Source: Magicicada septendecula | Taxonomy: Eukaryota > Arthropoda > Insecta > Hemiptera > Cicadidae | Assembly (NCBI GenBank): GCA_034769895.1 | Contig: CM068373.1 | Coordinates: 27,493,120 to 27,557,119, forward strand | Reading direction: 5' to 3' | DNA length: 64,000 nucleotides | In this document: in pieces, positions 56,090 through 64,000 of the stretch | Position numbering within the stretch: position 1 is the first letter of the stretch | Layout of the letters: every line of letters begins with the position of its first letter | Program-made: the position numbers and the translations under genes | Notes under the pieces: generated by a model | The model's database searches: none | Told to the model about the DNA's origin: nothing | The model's input: only the letters and a program-made list of their open reading frames with translations

Positions 56090-58327
56090 CAGCGAAACTT
56101 CGTTTAACCATCAGGGTCGGGACAGGGACCATGACGCTTAATCGAAGAGACAGAGACGGATAACAGAAAAACCTTAAACAACAACCCATCCCCATCCATT
56201 GCATATGAACAAATGATAAAAAATGCATGTTTACGAACTGGAAATACACTGTACATACATGTATTTTATTTTACAGAAACAAACAATATATAATTTACAT
56301 TAAGTACATTATATGTAGTACAACATATGTACTGTACATATTGTTACATGATCTTACGCTCTAGACGTACATACATATTCAAATTTTATAATAGTCTGGC
56401 ACTTCCTTTTGTTCTTCGAGGCTCTCATGCTTTCTGAGCGTCAATGTTCCGTACTTTACGTAGGAGAAGTATCTGCGTTGTGTTTGCCTCTTCTTGCCCC
56501 TCAAACCACTCAATGCATTTTGATAACATTGTTTCTGCTTCTGTATGGCTTAACATAGTTTTTTCATTAAAAATATAACACTCGTCTTCATCAATTTCTT
56601 CTTCTTCATTGTCAATCACACTGGAAACAATTTCATCGTCGTTCAAAATGTCAAAGCCTCCGTCCAATTTGTCACATCCCAACCACTCTGTTACTTCTGC
56701 TGGCATTATGTCTTCAGCATTCGGTACATTACTGCACAGTTGCACAATTTCATCGACACTAACATTCCCAGTTTCCTTAGGTTCGCCATCATTAGCTTCA
56801 GGCCAGAGTTTATTCACCCATTTTTAAGATTTGACACTTGAAGACCATCCCATGCAGCAGCAACATTGAAAATTGCATCTTTTATGTTGTACGCTTCCCA
56901 AAACTCTTTTACAGACATTTCATCATGAGATGAAATCAAACTTCAAATAAAAGCTTTCCTATAACGACGTTTCATGTTTTCGATTATGCCCTGGTCCATA
57001 GGCTGGATTAGTGGTGTTGTGTTTGCCGGAAGGAAGAGGCATGTTATTTTTCCATCATCACTTTTAATTCCACAAGTGGGATGTGCTGGAGCATTGTCCA
57101 TTAGCAGCAATGCTTCCTGTGGTAACTGCATTTCAGCCAAATGAGCTTTAACTTGTGGGACAAACACTTTATGGAACCAATCGGAAAAAATACTGTATCT
57201 TTGAGATATGCAAGCACTCTTTAGAGCATAATAGGTAGTAGGCAATGCGTTCATATTACAATTTTTGAATGCACGAGGTGTTTTTTCTTTTCCAATCACA
57301 GGGGTAACCTGTGATTGCCGGTGGTATTTGCACAAACCATTAAAGTGATCCGATCTTTTTTGACTTTAAAACCCGGGGCTGATGTCTCCGAAAGTGATAT
57401 TAATGTCTTTTGTGGTAAAGCTTTCCAATTGAGCCCGGTTTCATTGCAATTGTACACTTGTTCCCTAACAAGGTTTAATTTGGCCACTTTCTCTTTAAAT
57501 TGTTCTCTGTACTCGGCAATAACTGCGCTATTTGCACTAAGTTTTTCACCACTAATGTCTAGTTTCTGAATGCCATGGTGACACTTAAACTTATCCAGCC
57601 ATCCTATGCTTGCTTTAAGATTAGGATCTCCTTCAAGTTTTTTGTTCATTTCAACCGCCTTGGCCATTATTACGGGGCCTGAAAATGGGATTCCTTGACT
57701 CCGTGCTTGTATAAACCATTGATACATAACAGTGCCCAGTTGGTCATATTTTGATGATTTCATGGTTTTAGGAGTCTTAGGATTTCCATCGATGTCTTGC
57801 ATTTTTGAAACATGTTGTTCTATTTTTTCAGCATCACATTTAATGTCATTCACTGTGGTTCTTCCAACGCCGTAAATGAGAGCAATACTAATGGGAGTTT
57901 CACCTTTTTTCAAACGTTTAATAATCCCAATTTTCTGGTTGAGATCTAACACGACCAGTTTACGCTTTTCAGCCATTTTTTAGCTGTTGCACAAAAAAAA
58001 AGAAAAGAAACCTTAAAAACAAAATTTAATGGTGTGAATGTCACTATCATATGACGAAACAATTAAGCCACTATGCAACAAATAACGTACAGCACCGAGC
58101 ACAACAGCTTTTCAGCCACAACTGAAACTCACCACGTGTGCGATAGCTAGGCAGGCCAAGTACATGACTCATCAATAGAACAATAGTGTGCCACTCTGGC
58201 GCCTTCGCCGCTCAGCAGTAAGAGAGGATAATTTTTTGCGGCAATCTGGTTACTGTATATAGAGTACGGACTGACAGTTAACAGAAACTGACGGCTAAAA
58301 TAGTGACGGTTAATCGAAGTTTCACTG
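56090..58327 (-). mobile_element. Tigger/pogo element 1, complete ends
   Basis: TA dinucleotides flank the unit (56088-56089 and 58328-58329). The inverted ends match well: CAGCGAAACTTCGTTTAACC at the left, CAGTGAAACTTCGATTAACC read from the right. 2238 bp, with the transposase on the minus strand. Confidence 0.88.
56425..57976 (-). pseudogene. Tigger/pogo transposase (CENP-B-like, DDE_1), broken
   Basis: The start at 57976 reads MAEKRKLVVLDLNQKIGI, a pogo/CENP-B helix-turn-helix; a second DNA-binding helix region (GWLDKFKCHHGI) follows. The first catalytic motif near 57445 is YNCNETGLNW: Asn replaces the catalytic Asp of the usual NADETG. The second (LLLMDNAPAH, near 57090) and third (QPMDQGIIENMKRR, near 56990) are kept. 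Breaks are a one-base loss near 57300, TGA in place of a likely CGA at about 56941, and a shift near 56825. The acidic C-terminus ends in NIDAQKA without a PIP-type tail. Confidence 0.85.
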
Positions 58328-58329
58328 TA

Positions 58330-59328
58330 TTAGAATAGTAACTCTTAATTTTGCTTAAATGTAATTTTTGTCTTACTTCTAGTAAAAGTTATATTTCTGA
58401 ACAAGAAATTGTGAATTAGATTCGTACACATTTAGATGTAAATTGTGATTTAGACACAAATGATTATTAAAACAAGTAATGGTACATTTCAATTTAATTT
58501 TCATGTGTGTGAGCAGCATCAAACTGCGTACATGACCTTGGCCTGGGAAGACATTTGTGCATACTCAGTATCAGTTTTGCAAGGTCAGGATGCATTGATC
58601 AGATAAACAACATCATGCGGAGGAGTGGGATGAGTAATGGTGAGCATGTGAGGAGTGAGGAGGCGCATGTGAGTTAGTTGCAACTGGAAAATCGGTGAAG
58701 GCAGGCATAAGCAAACTGTGTCTCTTTCACAAAGTTTGGACCATGATGACAAAAAATTTAAAACAGTAATAATAGGAGTATGTATTAACATACAATTAAT
58801 GTATAATAGGAATATCTATTACAGTAATAATTAATGTATTATGAAAAAGTAATTAATTATATTATAGTCAGTTGAAGTTAAGAAACCAGTGCAAGAAAGT
58901 AATTAATTGTAGTATAGTCAGTTGGGGTTAGGAAACCATACAGAGAGGGCCAGCAACTATGTCTCTCACAAAGACAAGCATAGGTAAAATTGTAGCAGAA
59001 TGCAGGCTGGCTTACATTGTGGTGTTAATATTAAAGAAGTCTGTGATTGACAACTAAAGTTTCATTGATCTAATTAGGTCACATTATTGTATTTTCAACA
59101 GGTTACATATCAAAAGGCGTAACAAAAGGACAAAGTAAACTTAGTGTGTAGTAATGACTTTCATGCAAGGAAACATTTACGCAAAGAATAAAGGATACAA
59201 CAAAATCATAACAAAAGTGGGAAAATTTTGGCTAAATAAAATAAAAAAATATTAAATAAACAATAATTGGGAGTGTCAGAAAGCGTATGCTAGAGAACCA
59301 GAGCACAAGAGAAAACGCAAAGAAAAAG

Positions 59329-59399
<71 letters not shown>

Positions 59400-59845
59400 T
59401 AAATAAAAAAGTACTGATTTCACAATTGATTTCCTTTTTATGTTATATTGACAATAAATGTTTTAATTGTACTACAGTAAAGTTTTCTCAAAATTCTAGC
59501 ACGTAGAAGGTGATTGCACCACATAAGGTAACCGTTCAAATAGGTTACCTTATAAAAGATGACATCATTTACAAAACATCCTATTATAATTTGTGGAATA
59601 TTTTATATTATTAACATCAATGAATAAATTGGTATGAATAATAATGAACATGATTTAAATTATTTTCAATGTCATCTCCCCTTAACCTAACCTGTGCTCA
59701 ACGAGTATGTCTAGCCGAATTCTGGAAATTCTGATAAGGGAAAGTTTGATATCACTATATTGTTTTCACAGTAATAGTGTTGCAGTTTCCACATTCCGCC
59801 TGTCAAAAGTGGTGGTAACCTACGAGGGAATCTTCTGATAACCAG
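58330..59845. other. Non-coding stretch with a (GA)n microsatellite
   Basis: No gene recognised. A (GA)n run of ~68 bp occupies about 59330-59397. If the LTR at 59868 is a 5' LTR, the last part is its leader, but no Gag ORF is seen. Confidence 0.45.
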
Positions 59846-59865
59846 GGATCCTGGCAGGGTCGCCA
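59846..59865 (-). promoter_or_regulatory. Primer-binding-site-like sequence after the 61-kb LTR
   Basis: On the minus strand TGGCGACCCTGCCAGGATCC starts two bases beyond the LTR end. The spacing and the TGGCGACC start fit a retroelement primer site. The tRNA is not assigned. Confidence 0.6.
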
Positions 59866-59867
59866 AT

Positions 59868-61132
59868 TGTTAAGAAACAATCTTAATCGAAATAAATAAA
59901 ATAAAAATACTGCCAGGAACTTACCTGCGATCTTTTCACTTACTTACCTTTTTAAATTATAATCAGAAGTTCAGAGTTGCCACGATGTTTTAGGCTATAC
60001 ACCGAAACCTTAACACTCTAACTTAATAAAACAAAAGGGACAATTTTGCAATCTGACTACCCCAATTCAGAAGAAAGCCGGGATCGTTAGACGAATCTTT
60101 CAGCACAGAATACTAGGAAGTGGTAGCGATGAAATAACTACACTAACTCATGGTTATATACTGTTAAACAAATCTTATTTATTAAATCCAATATTTAGTT
60201 TAATATTCCTTTAAAATTTACTTATTTTTTTCGTATAAAAATCCTTTCGGTTACTGTTACATGCCCAACCAATGTAAATAAAACCTTAACCTAAATAACT
60301 AACTAAATTAGGAAAAGCAACCCAGCATCTTGCTCACACATACATCTACATACATCCCCATAATTTATATTTAGAAATCTCTCCATTGTTTTTTATACAT
60401 TTTAGTGGGTTTGCACGTATACTGCAGTATTAATTTATTAATAAAGATTTTAAATTGTACTCATCGTGTTCGTTGTTACGCCAACATTGTTTTACGTTTG
60501 AATGTCCGAAAGATAACTTGAACTGTTGGTAATTTAGTAATTCTGGTTCTGACGTTGTTGTTGCACTCTTATTAATACGAACTAAACACTTTACTGTCTT
60601 GGCCGGTCGGTTCACATTTTTTGATGTCCGGTTTTTTGCGAACCACGCTCTAACACAACGGCTCGGTTCCGAGTTTAGACGTCGAACTGTCTTTACCCGA
60701 CATTCCCGTTTTTATGTACGGGCGAGATGAACACTGTTCCCAGTCGGCGGACGCACACACTGCTCGCGTCCAGCACTTAGAGATGTTATTTTCCGACTGC
60801 CTGACGCGACAATGTGCGTCGGTGATGCTCACTTCCGCCCGCTCGCTCTCCGATTGGCTGCTGCGCCCACGTGGTCGGTTTAATTAGCCACGTGTTGTTA
60901 AGTTCTGCTGATCGACTTTGGTGTCGAGAGTATAGACAGCGGCACACGAGTGCACATACCCCCGCATTCCAATGTTTTATCTTTCTCGTGCCTTGCTCTG
61001 ACTGGCACAGATTTGAATACAGGGTATCCAACAAGGCATGTCTCAGTGGCTGTAAATGGTGTCCAAACTGATCAGTCCCAAATAATTAATAAATTGAATA
61101 AAAAATATACCCTTCAAAATAGCCCCGTTACA
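59868..61132 (-). repeat. LTR of a minus-strand Gypsy-type element
   Basis: On the minus strand it starts TGTAACGGGGC at 61132 and ends CTTAACA at 59868 (1265 bp). The 5' half includes a GC-rich, CpG-rich promoter-like part with a CCAAT box near 60853. It has a polypurine tract immediately upstream and a primer site downstream, so it faces internal sequence on both sides. LTR size, start and 3'-end layout resemble the 2.8-12.4 kb family, but sequence identity is low. Confidence 0.7.
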
Positions 61133-61135
61133 ATA

Positions 61136-61149
61136 CCCCCCCCCCCCCC
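61136..61149 (-). promoter_or_regulatory. Polypurine tract (G-run)
   Basis: Fourteen C on the plus strand (a G-run on the element's strand), three bases before the LTR start at 61132. The homopolymer length may vary or be an assembly estimate. Confidence 0.55.
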
Positions 61150-61188
61150 AATGAGAGGTCTTATGTCGAGACAGAAGAACTCTCATTG
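61149..61188 (-). ncRNA. Conserved hairpin upstream of polypurine tract (61 kb)
   Basis: On the minus strand CAATGAGAG pairs with CTCTCATTG (9 bp). A mismatch and an inner stem follow, and the loop region GTCTCGACA is identical to the 7226-7265 hairpin. Relative to that hairpin, an A-U pair became G-C in the outer stem and a U-A became C-G in the inner stem. Confidence 0.6.
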
Positions 61189-62162
61189 CTACCCCTAAGA
61201 GGATCGGAGAGGATATGGTGCCAACAACCCCCCATTAATTCTTAACGCATCATGGGTAAACTACCCCCCTAGCTCGGCGACTATGGCTGCACCTGAACGA
61301 GATTACTGGACTTCTCTACTCGAGATCCCAACACCGTAAACTCGGACAGATACTCACCACAGTACACCCAACCTTCTAAACATTCCACCCCAAAATTCAA
61401 ACCCCTGGCCTTATACCATACCAAATCCTCAACCGATATGTTTCCCCCTTACATGCATACTGGGTTGCCTTTAGCAAGTACTGGGCGCGTACACATACTT
61501 ATTAATACATTCTAAACAAATTCCTTATTTAAAATTCATAAAATATTTATCTTTAAATTTCAATTTCCTTTTGCAAATTAACGTTAAGTTTTTTCAAATC
61601 AAAACATCAGCTAATTAAATTCAAATCATTTAAATTTCGTTCAAGAATTCGTTTAAGTTTAAAATCAAACTGTTATATTACCATTACTTTCATAAAAAAA
61701 ATCTTCTAATAGATTCTATCAAATCTATCAATTTCCTTCATTACTACCAATGATCATGAAAAACACAAATTGAACATCTTATTAAATCATAAACTCGCTT
61801 ATACTAATATTTGTTTATAACACATATATACTAAACAATGTAATTCAATAAACACACTAGGAATACATATAAACAATAAGATACTTGTAACTCAATACAT
61901 CATCTATATGGCAGGCATAATTTTTTTTATTTTTTTTTTTTTAATATTACTTTTATCAATCTCAGAAAAATTTAAAATCATTTAATTCAATTAAGTGACA
62001 CCATCGTGTGAATTAATTATCAGAAAATGGTTCTGTCTCTAACATCAGTCATCAGCTGATCTCTCTGGGTCAAGTGAACGACCTTGACATATATACACTG
62101 CACAAAGTTACACTGTAAAATACATGAAACATCTTTAAAATTCTTTACCTTCAAACATAATA
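61189..62162 (-). other. Non-coding, G-poor interior next to the 61-kb LTR
   Basis: This is probably the 3' internal part of the minus-strand LTR element. A short minus-strand frame near 61290-61440 (SVEDLVWYKARGLNFGV) may be the end of a decayed ORF, and GAGAAGTCCAGTAA near 61300 recurs at 7092. No other feature is seen. It ends at the Tigger-2 border. Confidence 0.4.
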
Positions 62163-62493
62163 CAATAGAGCGTCAATAATTCGGATTAATTGGGACCGGA
62201 CCCCTTCCGGATTATCAAATTGTCCGGATTTTCGAAATGAACCAATAAAAGCGCTGGTAAACGTCTTCAGTAAAAAAAAACTTGCTAAAATCGTTCATAA
62301 TTCATTCTGATGGTTACAGAAGTGGAGCGGATGAATAAAACCATTAATTTAGTTAAAATTTTACATTTTTCAATTACAGAAAAAAATACTGTATGTACAG
62401 TATTGCATTTACAGACTGTCTTATTTTATGTACAGTAAATCTAGACCTACAACAAAATACAGTAAAGTACAGTAATAAAATACCTACAGTAAA

Positions 62494-64000
62494 TCATACA
62501 GTATTTGAGCTTTTAAAAAAATCTTTTATGGACTTTTGAACAGCGGTAGTGGTTCGTTTTTTTGCAGCTAAGTCCTTGATTCGTTTTAGGAGAATGAGCT
62601 GGGTTGGTGTGCTCTCAGTCTGTTTTTCAAGCCATGACATCCAGTGTCTCTGCTGCCATAAATGCTTCGGAATGTGTCGGCCCTACTTCTTCAATGTCAT
62701 TTTCATTCTCGTCCCCATCAGATTCTACTGTTTCTGCGTCCCCTTAAAATGAAAAAGTACGCCTAAATAAACAAACGAAACAAATGTTTTCTTTTTCTAA
62801 TTTTATAGAAAAAATGAACAAGCACAAAGTTGGCTAAATATTTTAAAAATAGAACAGTGAATTTAAAACGACTAACAGTACAGCGTCAGATAATGCAAAC
62901 AGTTTGTTTGGCTAAAATAAAAAAAGTTACAGTAGGCCTACTGTATGTTTAAGCAGTGCTACATACCTTCAGACACCATGTCAGCTATGTCTTGATCGCT
63001 CAAAATCTGGTACCCAGGATCGTTGTCCTCAACAGCCAACCACTCTCTGGCATCATTTTCGTCACACTGTTCAAATCCCGGGATCGTGCTGCAGATTTCT
63101 GTCACCTCGTTTACAACGGAATCTTCATTTTCATTTGCATTTTCTTCAATCCTGCTTTCTTCATCAGGCCATAATTTTCTCCAGGCTCTTTGCAAATTAC
63201 TTTTGGTGAGAGTTTCCCAAGCATCGGCAAGCATGTAAATGCTATCTTTAACGTTCAACTTTGTTATAAACTGAACTACACTCTCTTCGTCCTTTTCTGC
63301 CAATAAAAGGCGACGCAGGAGCTGCTTTCTATAGATCCTCTTAATTTTCTTGATCAGCCCCTGGTCCATGGCTGCAGAGTTGCAGTAACGTTAGGTGGGA
63401 GAAATTGCACTTTGAAATTCTGATCGATTTCGTTTAATACTTCGAGAGGGGAATGTGTGGGTGCATTATCAATGATAAGAAGAACTTTCCCACTTTTCTT
63501 TTTCTCCTCACGGAATTTTGTAACACTAGGGATAAAATCATTTTTAAACCAATCAAGAAAAATGATTGAAGTCATCCAAGCACTTTTCTGAGACGTGTAC
63601 AAAACAGGAAGAGTGTGCACATTTTTAAAGCAATGTGGTTTTTTGCTCTTCCCAATCACTAACAATTTTACCTTGTGCTCCCCACTGGCATTAGCACATA
63701 CCACAGCCGTTATTCTCTCTTTGCTTACTTTAAGCCCGGGAGCAGATTGTTCGCGTCTTGACGCCAGTGACTTGCGTGGAAGGGCTCGCCAGTTTATCCC
63801 GGTCTCATCAGCGTTGTATACGTCATCCCTAGAATAACCTTTTTCAAGTGCTTCCTTAATAAACTTCTCTTTAAAAACTCTTCCAGCCGCTAAATCTGAG
63901 GAAAGTTTTTCTCCTTCGATGTCTAACTCTCTAATCCCATGCCTAGATTTGAAGTTCTTAAGCCAGCCAGAACTGGCTTTGAAAATCTTTCGGACCATTA
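62494..64000 (-). pseudogene. Tigger/pogo transposase 2, two exons, near-intact
   Basis: The first part (64000 to 62967) has the second DNA-binding helix region (GWLKNFKSRHGIRE), then YNADETGINW near 63810, LLIIDNAPTHS near 63470 and QPMDQG near 63365: all three catalytic acids are kept. One base is missing near 63372, before the MDQG motif. The acidic part ends DMVSEG at a GTATGT donor (62966). An acceptor TTTTAAG (62743) resumes in frame as DAETVESDGDEN. A one-base insertion near 62620 precedes WLEKQTESTPTQL, and the end contains QKSIKDFF, a PIP-box match. The N-terminus lies outside the window. Confidence 0.8.
62743..62966 (-). other. Putative 224-bp GT-AG intron in Tigger-2
   Basis: Donor GTATGTAGC and acceptor CATTTTAAG border a block full of stops. 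Removing it joins the acidic linker to the conserved Tigger C-terminus in frame. An inserted fragment that mimics splice sites is the alternative. Confidence 0.6.

Larger units (their letters stand above)
62163..64000 (-). mobile_element. Tigger/pogo element 2, cut by the window edge
   Basis: The 3' end starts at 62163 after TA, with a Tigger-type terminal sequence (agagcgtcaataattcgg, then gggaccggacc). The transposase runs on the minus strand and continues beyond 64000, so the other end is not visible. Confidence 0.8.

Noticed and set aside
59232..59423. 63-residue ORF of alternating Leu and Ser
   Set aside because: It is the translation of the (GA)n microsatellite.
60786..61198. ORFs of 66-82 residues within the 61-kb LTR
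   Set aside because: They lie in the LTR promoter region on both strands and have no domain.
1..64000. tRNA and rRNA genes
   Set aside because: I found no convincing A/B-box tRNA fold or rRNA segment by eye; tRNAscan-SE would be needed to exclude them.

Overview
The window reads as a nuclear, AT-rich invertebrate genome, most likely an insect. It has no bacterial gene organisation. It holds spliceosomal GT-AG introns, TATA-containing LTRs, Penelope-like elements (PLEs) with GIY-YIG nucleases, hAT and Tigger/pogo DNA transposons, a truncated LINE and several Gypsy-type LTR elements. Almost every recognisable protein fragment belongs to a mobile element, and nearly all are broken. I recognise no intact host gene, but two minus-strand exon candidates (28.5 kb and 50.2 kb) have good splice signals and compatible phases.

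Layout. 1-2.8 kb: non-coding, with a thrice-repeated ~215-bp unit and a foldback. 2.85-12.41 kb: one Gypsy-type locus arranged LTR-internal-LTR-internal-LTR, bounded by a 4-bp duplication (ATCC). Each internal part has a tRNA-Lys-type primer site, a coiled-coil Gag-like ORF and an unidentified second ORF, but no polymerase. 12.6-12.9 kb: PLE foldback. 15.8-22.1 kb: a minus-strand LTR element reduced to a Gag N-terminus; one LTR carries a 3.03-kb hAT element and the sister LTR preserves the empty site. 23.0-25.5 kb: a long PLE palindrome followed by a 5'-truncated LINE. 25.8-27.0 kb: a non-coding unit with terminal inverted repeats. 27.36-28.45 kb: an inverted-repeat cassette around the only uninterrupted GIY-YIG ORF. 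28.5-31.5 kb: candidate host exon, its decayed duplicate, and a rotten minus-strand Gypsy polymerase. 36.6-41.6 kb: a gag-only LTR element with a 516-residue Gag.

43.1-48.0 kb is a PLE cluster of two families: family A has termini and GIY-YIG only, family B has RT plus GIY-YIG. 51.6-54.6 kb is a second hAT (minus strand) with a perfect 8-bp target duplication. 54.6-56.05 kb is a third family-B PLE. 56.09-58.33 kb is a complete but dead Tigger. 59.87-61.13 kb is a minus-strand LTR with a polypurine tract on one side and a primer site on the other. 62.16 kb to the edge is a second Tigger whose C-terminal coding part appears interrupted by a 224-bp GT-AG intron.

The most interesting signals are RNA-level. 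First, a hairpin directly upstream of the polypurine tract is shared, with base-pair covariation, by the 2.8-12.4 kb array and the diverged 61-kb element. Second, several PLE termini show a hammerhead-ribozyme-like core with covarying stems. No new defence or metabolic system is visible; the novelty lies in element architecture.
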